A stretch of DNA of 16,796 nt. Source: Actinomycetes bacterium (lineage in GTDB: Bacteria; Actinomycetota; Actinomycetes; S36-B12; GCA-2699445). The stretch spans positions 1 through 16,796 of the forward strand of contig JAHZKU010000017.1 of NCBI GenBank assembly GCA_022600255.1, given 5' to 3'. The notes beneath the pieces were generated by a model, which was given only the letters and a program-made list of their open reading frames with translations, had not been told where the DNA came from and ran no database searches. Below are positions 1-7,192 of the stretch, in pieces (within the stretch, counting starts at the first letter, position 1; the number at the start of each line of letters is the position of its first letter). The translations under genes and the position numbers were made by a program.

Positions 1-148
1 CAATCTTCTCCTCGCCAGGCGTCGTGAACTCGGTCAAGGAGGCCGTGTTCGCCAGCGAAACGACCTTGCTGACGAGCAGCCCGCCGCCCACTGCGGCCAA
101 GATAATCCCAATCACCCCGAGAATGATGGGGCCTCGATATCGCTTCAT
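1..148 (-). CDS. Membrane-anchored protein, 5' end only (partial)
   Basis: Reading from the ATG at 148-146 gives 49 codons open to the window edge, so only the N-terminus is present. A GGAGG ribosome binding site lies at 161-157, eight bases from the ATG, which fixes the start. The peptide begins MKRYRGPIILGVIGIILAAV and continues with Gly-Gly-Gly-Leu-Leu-Val. This gives a short basic head, then one hydrophobic segment at about residues 7-25, then a polar stretch rich in Thr and Glu. The pattern suits a single-pass membrane anchor with the C-terminal part outside the cell, or an uncleaved signal anchor. I do not recognise the family from this fragment. It is divergent from the znuA-like gene, with 196 bases between the two starts. 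The start is well supported; the function is unknown. Confidence 0.75.
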   Translation of the reverse strand, partial: MKRYRGPIILGVIGIILAAVGGGLLVSKVVSLANTASLTEFTTPGEEKI

Positions 149-283
149 GGTGATCGCCTCCGCTTTTCTGGGCCCGAAATGAAATCGCAAGCCGCTAATT
201 CGAATCCAACCGCTTTCTGGCGCCGATTGCAGCACGCAGCACCGATCCGCCCAGTAATGATCCGCCAGATTTCTCGCCCAGCA

Positions 284-301
284 CCACCGTCACGATGGTG
301 G
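284..301. repeat. Short inverted repeat upstream of znuA
   Basis: CCACC at 284-288 pairs with GGTGG at 297-301, with T290-A295 and a wobble pair continuing inwards. It lies about ten bases upstream of a possible -10 box for the plus-strand lipoprotein gene. It could be a regulator site or chance; nothing identifies a binding protein. Confidence 0.25.
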
Positions 302-310
302 AGTCGTTTT

Positions 311-325
311 TTACAATCAGATTCA
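311..325 (+). promoter_or_regulatory. Possible -10 box with weak Zur-box resemblance
   Basis: TACAAT at 312-317 matches five of six bases of the TATAAT consensus and would start transcription near 324, about 20 bases before the znuA ATG. I see no convincing -35 box. The 15 bases 311-325 (TTACAATCAGATTCA) loosely follow the 7-1-7 actinobacterial Zur consensus as I remember it (TGAnAATnATTnTCA), but the left half-site matches poorly. The promoter reading is plausible; the Zur reading is speculative. Confidence 0.3.
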
Positions 326-344
326 TTTGGATAAGGATGGAGTC

Positions 345-1322
345 ATGACACGACAATTTCGTTCCAAGATTGCGTTGGCGGCGGTCGCCAGCGGCGCCTT
401 GGTGCTGACGGGATGCACTGCCACAACCAGCGCTGGCACATCTGGGGAGGCCTTGGAACCTCTGCAGGTGGTCGCGGCGTTCTACCCGTTGCAGTTCCTC
501 GCCAATCGTGTTGGCCAGGACCAGGTCACTGTGAACTCGTTGACGCAAGCCGGAGCGGACGCCCATAACGTGGAACTCAGCCCACAGCAGGTTCTCGAAA
601 TCGCCGAGGCCGATCTCGTGCTCTACATCAAGGGCTTCCAGCCCGCTGTGGATGCCGCCGTGAAACAACAGGCTCCCGACACCGCCATGAACCTAGCCAA
701 GAACCTGGAAACCCTGACCCAAGAGGTGCCCCAGAGCGAGTCCAAAGCCGATAAAGATGCTCGTGGAAAGGGTTCTGATGAAAAGGCAAAGGGAGCCAGC
801 AAGTCGGTTCCAGATCCACACGTCTGGCTGGACCCAGCCAACATGATCACGATGGCCGAGGCACTACGGGCTCGCATGACGGAACTGAGTCCGAATGCTG
901 AGCAAGCCTTCGCCGACCATACCGCCCGCATTTCCCAGCACCTGCAGACACTGAACGAGGACTGGCAAGCTGGCACCAGCGATTGTGAGAGCCGGGAGTT
1001 GGTCGTGGGCCACGAAGCCTTTGGGTATCTGGGCCAGGCCTACGACCTAACCCAACTTGGTATCGCGGGACTCGATCCAACATCTGAACCCAGTCCGGAG
1101 AGCATTGCACGGATGACTGAACTGGCCGACGCCCGCAATGTGACCACCATCTTTTATGGGTCCTCGGTTGAGCCACAGGTGGCCCAGCGGATCGCAGACG
1201 AGGCTGGCCTCAACACACGCGTTTTGGATCCGTTGGAAGCCGAGCCTGACACGGCCGCAGGTGACTACCTGTCGGCGATGTTGCGCAATCTGCTATCTGT
1301 CCAGGAGGGCTTGCGCTGCTGA
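345..1322 (+). CDS. znuA: Zinc/manganese ABC transporter substrate-binding lipoprotein (ZnuA-like)
   Basis: A 325-residue cluster A-I solute-binding protein that would capture Zn(II) or Mn(II) outside the membrane for an ABC importer. The ATG at 345 has AAGGA at 333-337; a TTG at 327 in frame is less likely because the signal peptide starts cleanly at the ATG. Residues 1-24 form a lipoprotein signal with lipobox LTGC (Cys24). Likely metal ligands fit the family: His74 (GADAHNVEL), His159 (DPHVWLDP), His223 (GHEAFGYL) and Asp295 (VLDPLE). Between the first two, at about 130-154, is a Lys/Asp/Glu-rich loop where ZnuA proteins often carry a His-rich loop; here it has no histidine. Cys214 and the C-terminal Cys325 could form a disulfide. 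No permease or ATPase gene is adjacent. Zinc is the default call; manganese cannot be excluded. Confidence 0.88.
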   Translation: MTRQFRSKIALAAVASGALVLTGCTATTSAGTSGEALEPLQVVAAFYPLQFLANRVGQDQVTVNSLTQAGADAHNVELSPQQVLEIAEADLVLYIKGFQPAVDAAVKQQAPDTAMNLAKNLETLTQEVPQSESKADKDARGKGSDEKAKGASKSVPDPHVWLDPANMITMAEALRARMTELSPNAEQAFADHTARISQHLQTLNEDWQAGTSDCESRELVVGHEAFGYLGQAYDLTQLGIAGLDPTSEPSPESIARMTELADARNVTTIFYGSSVEPQVAQRIADEAGLNTRVLDPLEAEPDTAAGDYLSAMLRNLLSVQEGLRC

Positions 1323-1390
1323 GTCCGATCTACCCGCTGACAAACGCCGTAGTCGAGTATGGGCCGAAATTGGCTGCTCGCAGACAGCGT

Positions 1391-1452
1391 CCGAGACTGA
1401 GCTGAGGTGGCATCGGCCGGGAGTGTTCCCCCGCCAGCTCCCCCAGTCTCGG
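1391..1452. terminator. Long inverted repeat between convergent znuA and uppS, likely bidirectional terminator
   Basis: CCGAGACTG at 1391-1399 is perfectly complementary to CAGTCTCGG at 1444-1452. Inside it AGCTG (1400-1404) pairs with CAGCT (1435-1439), leaving four extra bases on one side. There is no clear run of T on either side, so it is not a textbook intrinsic terminator. Its place between the 3' ends of two convergent genes supports a termination or transcript-stabilising role for both. Confidence 0.55.
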
Positions 1453-1480
1453 CTCGGAAACCCAGTCGATCAAGTCCGGA

Positions 1481-2278
1481 CTACTCCGAGCGAGTGGGAT
1501 CCACCAGAATCTCGTTTGGCTGCGCGCCACCGTAACGACGGTCGCGCTCGACATACTGTTCAATAGCTGCCCATAGGTGCCGCCGATCCACATCCGGAAA
1601 CAGTTCAGGGATGAACATGAGTTCGGCATACGCCGATTGCCACAGCAGAAAATTGGAGATGCGCTGTTCCCCCGAAGTGCGCAAGAAGAGATCAACATCG
1701 GGCATCTGCGGCTCATCCAGATACCGAGCGAACGTCTTCTCAGTCACCCGTTTCGGGGACAATCGGCCCTGGGCCGCGTCCGCCGCGATTGCAGCCGCAG
1801 CGTCGGCAATCTCAGCGCGCCCACCGTAGTTGACGCACATCGTCAGATTGAGCACGTTGTTGCCCTTGGTCATCTGCTCCGCGGTTTCCAACTCCGAGAT
1901 CACCGACTTCCACAGCTTGGGTCGTCGCCCGGCCCAACGCACCCGCACCCCCATGGCGTCCATCTCGTCGCGCCGCCGCCGCACGACGTCGCGGTTGAAC
2001 CCCATCAGATACCGGACTTCGTCAGGCGATCGCCGCCAGTTCTCTGTTGAAAAGGCATAGACACTGAGCCACTCGACCCCGATCTCAATACAGCCTTGGA
2101 CTAGGTCTAGGAGTACGAACTCACCGCGGGCGTGGCCCTCGGTCCGCGCTAACCCGCGCTGTTTGGCCCAACGGCCATTCCCATCCATCACCAAGGCAAC
2201 GTGTTTCGGGACAGCCTTTGCGGGGATCGCTGGCGGCCGCGCCCCGGAGCTGTGTGGAGTTGGGGGCACTGGGGTCAT
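1481..2278 (-). CDS. uppS: Isoprenyl transferase (Z-type undecaprenyl/decaprenyl diphosphate synthase)
   Basis: A 265-residue cis-prenyltransferase that extends a short isoprenyl diphosphate with isopentenyl diphosphate to make the lipid carrier for peptidoglycan and other wall polymers. The family hallmarks are in order: VMDGNGRWAK with catalytic Asp32, the GH that follows (Gly48-His49), YAFSTENWRR at about 74-83, the NYGGR stretch near the middle, and the C-terminal RTSGEQRISNFLLWQSAY motif with ELMF. I chose the ATG at 2278 because it overlaps the recO stop as ATGA and has GGAG five bases upstream; longer forms from ATG 2299 or GTG 2326 lie inside recO. The Pro-rich first 24 residues are typical of actinobacterial forms. 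Product chain length cannot be read from the sequence. It is probably translated together with recO. Confidence 0.95.
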   Translation of the reverse strand: MTPVPPTPHSSGARPPAIPAKAVPKHVALVMDGNGRWAKQRGLARTEGHARGEFVLLDLVQGCIEIGVEWLSVYAFSTENWRRSPDEVRYLMGFNRDVVRRRRDEMDAMGVRVRWAGRRPKLWKSVISELETAEQMTKGNNVLNLTMCVNYGGRAEIADAAAAIAADAAQGRLSPKRVTEKTFARYLDEPQMPDVDLFLRTSGEQRISNFLLWQSAYAELMFIPELFPDVDRRHLWAAIEQYVERDRRYGGAQPNEILVDPTRSE

Positions 2279-3006
2279 ACGCGCTCCACGATTGGCCATG
2301 AACGCAGCCCACGTTCCAGATGCCACTGCAAGAACGCGGCAACCAGTGAGTTCCCCTCACGCCGCGTCCGGTCATCGCTAGCCTCGGCCACGGCCCAATC
2401 GCCGGCAAGGAGGGCTCCCAGCAGCAGCATCGTGTCTGGACGTGGACTCAGCGCCCCAGGCGGTCGACATTGCGGACACACGGCACCGCCGGCCGCGAGA
2501 TGAAAGGCGCGATGGGGCCCGGCCGACCCACACTGGGCGCACGCGTCAAACGAAGGCGACCAACCCGAGATCGCCAGAGAACGCAGCAGGTAGGCATCCA
2601 GCACCAAACCCGGCGCTCGACCCTGATCGGTCAAGGCCCGCAGTCCCCCAATCAGCAAAAGGAACTGTTGTGCGGCCGGTTCCTTCTCGTTCGGGGTCAG
2701 TCGCTCGGCCGCCTCGAGCATCGCAGATCCGGCTGTCCACAACGGGTAGTCCGTGCATAACTGCGCCCCATAAGCGCGCACGGTGACGGCTTGAGTCACC
2801 GTATCCAAGTTGCGACCTTCGTAGAGTTGCAGATCGACATGTCCGAACGGTTCGAGTCGGGCCCCGAATCTGCTGGTGGTCTTGCGGACACCCTTAACGA
2901 CCGCCCGCACCCGACCGGTGCCCTTTGCCAAGAGTGTGACGATCCGGTCGGTCTCCCCCAGTTTCTGGGTTCGCAGCACAATGGCTTCGTCACGATATGT
3001 GGGCAC
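2275..3006 (-). CDS. recO: DNA repair protein RecO
   Basis: A 243-residue protein of the RecF pathway that helps load RecA onto SSB-coated DNA and anneals strands. The N-terminus (TYRDEAIVLRTQKLGETDRI) is the typical RecO OB-fold beginning, which supports the GTG start at 3006. The helical domain follows, with a Cys4 zinc site at Cys156/Cys159 (CAQC) and Cys177/Cys180 (CPQC). GGAGG lies directly against the GTG with no spacer, so Shine-Dalgarno use is doubtful and a very short leader is possible. The stop codon overlaps the uppS start. The opposite-strand AI-2E family gene starts 100 bases upstream, so the two share a divergent promoter region. Confidence 0.95.
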   Translation of the reverse strand: MPTYRDEAIVLRTQKLGETDRIVTLLAKGTGRVRAVVKGVRKTTSRFGARLEPFGHVDLQLYEGRNLDTVTQAVTVRAYGAQLCTDYPLWTAGSAMLEAAERLTPNEKEPAAQQFLLLIGGLRALTDQGRAPGLVLDAYLLRSLAISGWSPSFDACAQCGSAGPHRAFHLAAGGAVCPQCRPPGALSPRPDTMLLLGALLAGDWAVAEASDDRTRREGNSLVAAFLQWHLERGLRSWPIVERV

Positions 3007-3094
3007 CCTCCACTATCCCACCCTTCGCTGCGAACCTGGCAATGATTCGCTGAGAGATATCGGGGCAACCGCCCCACAGTTTCCGGTCAGAAGA

Positions 3095-3106
3095 TAGATT
3101 CACAGT
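3095..3106 (+). promoter_or_regulatory. Probable -10 box for a leaderless transcript of the AI-2E family gene
   Basis: TAGATT at 3095-3100 fits the actinobacterial TANNNT -10 pattern. Exactly six bases separate it from the GTG at 3107, so transcription would start at or next to the start codon. No ribosome binding site is visible, which fits a leaderless mRNA. No clear -35 box is seen. A GC-rich hairpin (GGGGC 3062-3066 with GCCCC 3071-3075, loop AACC) lies further upstream in the same divergent region. Confidence 0.5.
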
Positions 3107-4507
3107 GTGGCGGCGGACAAATCCAAGGGCGGCCGGGGCCGGTTTCTCCGGTTCCGTAAGTCTTTGCTGCGCAAGGTCCCCAGCCGATCAATCCGATCCG
3201 AAGATGACACCGCTGCCGCCGAACCTAGCCAGAAGCCACGACCACCAGCCAACGAGGGCCGTCCTGAGAGCGAGACGGTTCAGTTCATCGCGTTGGAACC
3301 GCAGTGGCTCCGGCGAGCAGCTATCACGCTCTTGGTCATCTTCACCATCTACTCACTGGGTATCTGGGTATTCGGTGCGATCGGACACTTTCTCTTTCTG
3401 ATTTTGTTGGCGTTCCTGATCGCAATCGCGATGGAACCCTCCGTACGATTCTTCGAGCGGCGGGGTCTGCGGCGAGGGGTCGGCACCGCGATCACGATGT
3501 TTGTGGGTGCGCTCGTCACGTCCCTAGTCCTGGTGATGTTGGGGGGCGTGTTCTCATCGCAACTTGCTGGGCTGGTGGCGTCGTTGCCCAACATCATCAA
3601 CGATGTTGTGGCTTGGCTGAACGACGCGTTCGGACTAACGCTGGACGCAAACACCGTGACTAGCCAACTCAACCTGGATGCCAGCAGGTTGGCCGCTCTG
3701 GCTGGCGACTTCGCTGGCGGAATTGTGGGGGCTTTGGGGGTCGCCTTCGCCATCGTCTTTGATTTGTTGACGGTGTTGGTCTTCTCTTTCTACCTCGCCG
3801 CCGATGGGCCGCGACTCCGCCGCACGGTGGCCTCTTGGCTACCGCCGGCGAAGCAGAAAGTCCTGATAACCGTTTGGGATATCAGCATCGCCAAGACTGG
3901 TGGATTTGTGGTATCCAAGGTGATCCTAGCGTCCATATCGGCGGTGGCACACTGTGTGTTTTTCTGGATCATTGATCTGCCCTATTGGCTGCCAATGGGA
4001 ATCTTTGCAGGGTTCGCGAGCCAATTGATTCCCACCATCGGCACCTACATCGGTGTGGCGGTCCCCATCCTAGTCGGCGTTCTGGTCAACCCCGTCTACT
4101 TCGCTTTTTGGATTATCGTCTTCGCAACCGTGTATCAGCAGATCGAGAACTATGTTCTGACACCGCGGGTCAGTCGGGTGACGATGAACATTCATCCCGC
4201 CGTTGCTCTGGCTTCGGTGTTCATCGGCGCAGCCATTTGGGGTCCCATCGGAGCCTTGATCGGTATCCCAATCGCGGCCGCCGTCATTTCCGTGGTCGAC
4301 ACGTATGGCAATCGATACGAACTAATTAGTGAAATGCACGAAGGGGTGGGGTTCCAAGCCACGGCTGCGGATGGGGTCGGGTCCACCGACCCGAAGGTCA
4401 ACAAACTGGAACATGCGGCCATGGAGGTGGGGCAGGCCCAAGCCGAAACCCGCCAGGATGCTGAACGGGCACCCGCCAGTCAGGACTCGCCTCGAGACGA
4501 AGCCTAG
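3107..4507 (+). CDS. AI-2E family transporter (PerM/YdiK-type membrane protein)
   Basis: A 466-residue polytopic membrane protein. The first ~65 residues are a basic, charged cytoplasmic tail. Hydrophobic segments start at about residue 72. A paired segment (FLFLILLAFLIAIAMEPSV) follows, then an amphipathic stretch at about 150-210. The C-terminal half has several hydrophobic segments, the PxxxGxxxG-type GPIGALIGIPIAAA motif and the final YGNRYEL that mark this family. A charged tail of about 50 residues, rich in Glu and Gln, ends the protein. Family members have been linked to autoinducer-2 export or to Na+(Li+)/H+ antiport; the substrate here is unknown. GTG is the start and a leaderless transcript is likely. 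The gene runs against the surrounding minus-strand genes, and its TAG overlaps the era TAG by three bases. Confidence 0.88.
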   Translation: MAADKSKGGRGRFLRFRKSLLRKVPSRSIRSEDDTAAAEPSQKPRPPANEGRPESETVQFIALEPQWLRRAAITLLVIFTIYSLGIWVFGAIGHFLFLILLAFLIAIAMEPSVRFFERRGLRRGVGTAITMFVGALVTSLVLVMLGGVFSSQLAGLVASLPNIINDVVAWLNDAFGLTLDANTVTSQLNLDASRLAALAGDFAGGIVGALGVAFAIVFDLLTVLVFSFYLAADGPRLRRTVASWLPPAKQKVLITVWDISIAKTGGFVVSKVILASISAVAHCVFFWIIDLPYWLPMGIFAGFASQLIPTIGTYIGVAVPILVGVLVNPVYFAFWIIVFATVYQQIENYVLTPRVSRVTMNIHPAVALASVFIGAAIWGPIGALIGIPIAAAVISVVDTYGNRYELISEMHEGVGFQATAADGVGSTDPKVNKLEHAAMEVGQAQAETRQDAERAPASQDSPRDEA

Positions 4508-5457
4508 AAACCGAGTCGGCGGAGTTGTTTGGGGTCCTTCTGCCAGTCTTTGGCGAGTTTCACCTTAAGATCCAAGAACACCTTGGTGCCCAGCAGGGCC
4601 TCAATCCGGGCTCGCGCCGCAGTGCCGATGTCGCGGATTCCGGCGCCTCGCTTCCCGATTACGATCGGCTTTTGGCTGTCCCGTTCCACGAATAGGAAAG
4701 CGACAACATCAAGCAGGGGGTCGGACTCGGGCCGTCCCGGCCGCAACTCCATCTCTTCCACCACAACGGCAATCGAATGCGGCAACTCGTCGTTCATGTG
4801 TTGCAGCGCAGCCTCGCGGATCAACTCGCCAACCAACGTGGCATCAGGCTCATCGGTGATGACGTCGTCCGGGTACATCTTGGGGCCTGGCGGCAGGTGG
4901 GAGAACAGCACGTCCGTGAGTGTTTGCACGTTTGCGCCATCCGCGGCACTGACGGGCACCAGATCGTCGAACGGTTTGCCGACCTTCTCCCCTAGCTGAT
5001 CTAGGCCGACAAGTTGCTCCGCCACTTGATCCGGCGACGCCAAATCGGTTTTGGTGACAACACCAATGCGGGTCTTCCTTCCGGCCGCCGCCGATTGTTT
5101 GGCAATGAACTCATCCCCCGGACCAATCTTCTGGTTAGCCGGGACACACATGATCAGCATTTCCACTTCTGACCAGGTGGCCCGCACCAGGTCGTTGAGT
5201 CGGCGGCCCAATACGGTGCGGGGCTTGTGATACCCGGGGGTGTCCACGACCACAAGCTGGGCCGATGGCCCGTTCAACACGCCGCGAATAGCGTGGCGTG
5301 TGGTCTGCGGCTTATCTGAGGTGATGGCCACGTGGGAACCCAGGAGGGCATTGGTGAGCGTGGATTTGCCCACGTTGGGACGACCGATGATGCAGGCGAA
5401 CCCGCTTCTGAACGCTGTCGGCGATTCTTCTTCCTTCGCTGCCTCCGGTTCGGTCAC
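4504..5457 (-). CDS. era: GTPase Era, 30S ribosome assembly factor
   Basis: A 317-residue GTPase that binds the 3' end of 16S rRNA and monitors 30S maturation. The GTPase motifs are in order: GRPNVGKS (G1, 25-32), KPQTTRH (G2), DTPGYHKP (G3, 72 onward), TKTD (G4, about 135-138, in place of NKxD) and VSAADG (G5, about 169). The C-terminal KH domain includes IVIGKRGAGIRDIG and ends KDPKQLRRLGF, typical for Era. An upstream in-frame start would give 345 residues, but the GTG at 5457 overlaps the corC-like stop as GTGA and follows GGAGGAG, so it is preferred. It is the last gene of the phoH-ybeY-corC-era chain. Its stop shares CTAG with the opposite-strand gene, leaving no room for a dedicated terminator. 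Confidence 0.96.
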   Translation of the reverse strand: MTEPEAAKEEESPTAFRSGFACIIGRPNVGKSTLTNALLGSHVAITSDKPQTTRHAIRGVLNGPSAQLVVVDTPGYHKPRTVLGRRLNDLVRATWSEVEMLIMCVPANQKIGPGDEFIAKQSAAAGRKTRIGVVTKTDLASPDQVAEQLVGLDQLGEKVGKPFDDLVPVSAADGANVQTLTDVLFSHLPPGPKMYPDDVITDEPDATLVGELIREAALQHMNDELPHSIAVVVEEMELRPGRPESDPLLDVVAFLFVERDSQKPIVIGKRGAGIRDIGTAARARIEALLGTKVFLDLKVKLAKDWQKDPKQLRRLGF

Positions 5458-6737
5458 GACTCCTCCAGATCGGTTGGGGTGATCAGCACGGCGCTGATCT
5501 GGTTGCGACGGCCAGCGCCCGACAGCCCCTTCAAGGTCCACCCTTGTTCGGCAATCTCCGAGCCCGGGATCGGCACCCGACCTAGCCGAAGCCCCAGTAG
5601 CCCACCCACCGTTTCCACACGCTCAGCATCGGGTTCAACCTCCATGCCAGTCAGCTCAGCCACATGCTCGAGGGACAGACGTGCGCTGACGCGCAACGCT
5701 CCCCCCGGCAGTCGTTCGATCTCCGGAGCGCCAGTGTCAAACTCGTCCGAGATCTCTCCGACAATCTCCTCCAGGATGTCCTCGATGGTGACCAGACCGG
5801 CCGTGCCACCGAACTCATCCACCACGATGGCCAGATGTTCCCGAGCCGCCTGCATCTCGCGCAGTAGGTCATCGGCGGCCTTACTGTCCGGGACAAACAC
5901 CACCGGTCGCGTCAACGCTGCAACGGTCTCAGTCTGTTCGGCTTGCTTGTTCTCAAAGATGCGGCGGACGACGTCCTTCAAGATGACGACACCGGCAATG
6001 TCGTCGGGGCCTTCGCGAACGACCGGAATCCGGGAAAACCCTGAGCGAAGGAACAACGACAAGCACTGGCGCAAGGTTTTGGAGGTCTCGATAAACACCA
6101 TCTCAGTGCGCGGCACCATCACTTCGCGTGCAATGGTGCCACCAAGGGCGAAGACCGAGTTGATCATCGTGCGCTCGTCCTCGGCGATGACCTCATCCCC
6201 GGCGGAATCGACCAGCTCGCGCAGTTCAGCCTGCGATGCGAAGGGGCCGCGCCGAGAGCCCTTACCCGGTGTGATCGCATTCCCGACCTGGATCAAGACG
6301 ACGGCGAACGGATTCGCAACTGCTGTGGTGAGCCGAATCAAACCCGAAGTGATCCCAGCCAGGCCGTAGGGCCGCTGGGTGCCGAACGTTCGCGCTGAGA
6401 CGCCCAGAATTACGTAGACCACTGCCCCCATCACCAACACAGCTAGGAGGAATACCCAGTTCACCTCCCACTCGAGCAGGTCCAACAGTGCTGAGGTCAG
6501 GGCGATGAAGGCCGCCAGGGTGACAACGGTGTGAGCCAGTAGCAGGGCATTGGCGTACTTGGCGGGCTGGGCCAGGAATCGGTCCAGTTTCGCCGCTTGC
6601 CGGGGATGATCGTCGGCGAGTTCGGCAACGCCGGACTTCGATAGGCCGCCGATGGCCGCTTCCGAAGCGACAAGCAGCCACGACACACCCAAGAGGGCCA
6701 GGGTTAGGAGCAGGAGGAGAACGCCAGAGGTGATCAA
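5454..6737 (-). CDS. CNNM/CorC-HlyC family membrane protein with DUF21, CBS pair and CorC domain
   Basis: A 427-residue member of the family once called hemolysin-like, now linked to Mg2+ or divalent cation efflux. Residues 1 to about 160 form the DUF21 membrane domain with hydrophobic segments at about 1-25, 62-85, 92-115 and 135-155. A cytoplasmic CBS pair follows; EVMVPRTEMVFIE opens the first CBS and the second ends near VVDEFGGTAGLVTIEDILEE. A CorC_HlyC domain occupies the C-terminal ~80 residues. The start is a TTG at 6737 that overlaps the ybeY stop as TTGA, so translation is probably coupled; no nearby ATG or GTG fits the first membrane segment better. The stop overlaps the era start. 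The gene occupies this slot between ybeY and era in many actinobacteria. Transport activity is inferred from family only. Confidence 0.9.
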   Translation of the reverse strand: MITSGVLLLLLTLALLGVSWLLVASEAAIGGLSKSGVAELADDHPRQAAKLDRFLAQPAKYANALLLAHTVVTLAAFIALTSALLDLLEWEVNWVFLLAVLVMGAVVYVILGVSARTFGTQRPYGLAGITSGLIRLTTAVANPFAVVLIQVGNAITPGKGSRRGPFASQAELRELVDSAGDEVIAEDERTMINSVFALGGTIAREVMVPRTEMVFIETSKTLRQCLSLFLRSGFSRIPVVREGPDDIAGVVILKDVVRRIFENKQAEQTETVAALTRPVVFVPDSKAADDLLREMQAAREHLAIVVDEFGGTAGLVTIEDILEEIVGEISDEFDTGAPEIERLPGGALRVSARLSLEHVAELTGMEVEPDAERVETVGGLLGLRLGRVPIPGSEIAEQGWTLKGLSGAGRRNQISAVLITPTDLEES

Positions 6738-7192
6738 CCGGGTAACCTCTCCCGATACTGTTCCAGCAGGGCTGCCTGCCGGGCAAACATTCGCGTGGCC
6801 TCCTCCGGTTCGGCGTGATCGTTGCCGAGCAGGTGCAGCACACCGTGGGTTAGCAGCACCTCAACCTCCGCCTGTGTGGAGTGGCCTGCTTGCTCCGCTT
6901 GCCGTTCAGCGACCGGCCAACAAATCACGATGTCGCCCAGAATCCCGGCTTGCACCAGCTCATCGGCCACGGGTTCGGTCAGTTCGTCCATTGGGAAACT
7001 CAACACGTCAGTGGGTCCGGGTAAGTCCAACCAACGTTCGTGAAGTTCTGCCATTTGGGGTTCGGCCACGAAGGACACGGACAACTCAACCGCTGTGCCC
7101 ATTCCCACATTTGCCAGTAGGAACTCGGCTAGACCGCAGATGGTCTTGTCGTCGATAGGGGCACCGCCGGGGTTGGTGATCTCGACGGTCAT
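6734..7192 (-). CDS. ybeY: Endoribonuclease YbeY (16S rRNA maturation factor)
   Basis: A 152-residue zinc-dependent RNase family protein needed for 16S rRNA 3'-end maturation and ribosome quality control. The signature is intact: LLTHGVLHLLGNDH places the zinc ligands at His116, His120 and His126. Upstream lies the conserved TDVLSFPMDE block, and ILGDIVIC follows the family pattern. The ATG at 7192 shares one base with the phoH stop (TGATG) and has GGAG nine bases upstream; a TTG one codon earlier (7195) is an alternative. The gene sits between phoH and the CorC-like gene, overlapping both, so the products are probably made in fixed ratio. Length and motifs are normal for the family. Confidence 0.96.
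   Translation of the reverse strand: MTVEITNPGGAPIDDKTICGLAEFLLANVGMGTAVELSVSFVAEPQMAELHERWLDLPGPTDVLSFPMDELTEPVADELVQAGILGDIVICWPVAERQAEQAGHSTQAEVEVLLTHGVLHLLGNDHAEPEEATRMFARQAALLEQYRERLPG

Noticed and set aside
1156..1566. Open frame crossing the znuA end into the uppS gap, checked as a zur or znuC remnant
   Set aside because: No winged helix, metal-site or ATPase motif appears; the frame is a shadow of znuA followed by the terminator and uppS 3' end.
2279..2326. Longer UppS start at GTG 2326 or ATG 2299
   Set aside because: These lie inside recO, whereas ATG 2278 overlaps the recO stop and has GGAG at proper spacing.
5332..6369. 345-codon open frame on plus, opposite the CorC-like gene
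   Set aside because: Ser/Arg/Pro-rich product typical of an antisense shadow; overlaps two well-supported coding genes.
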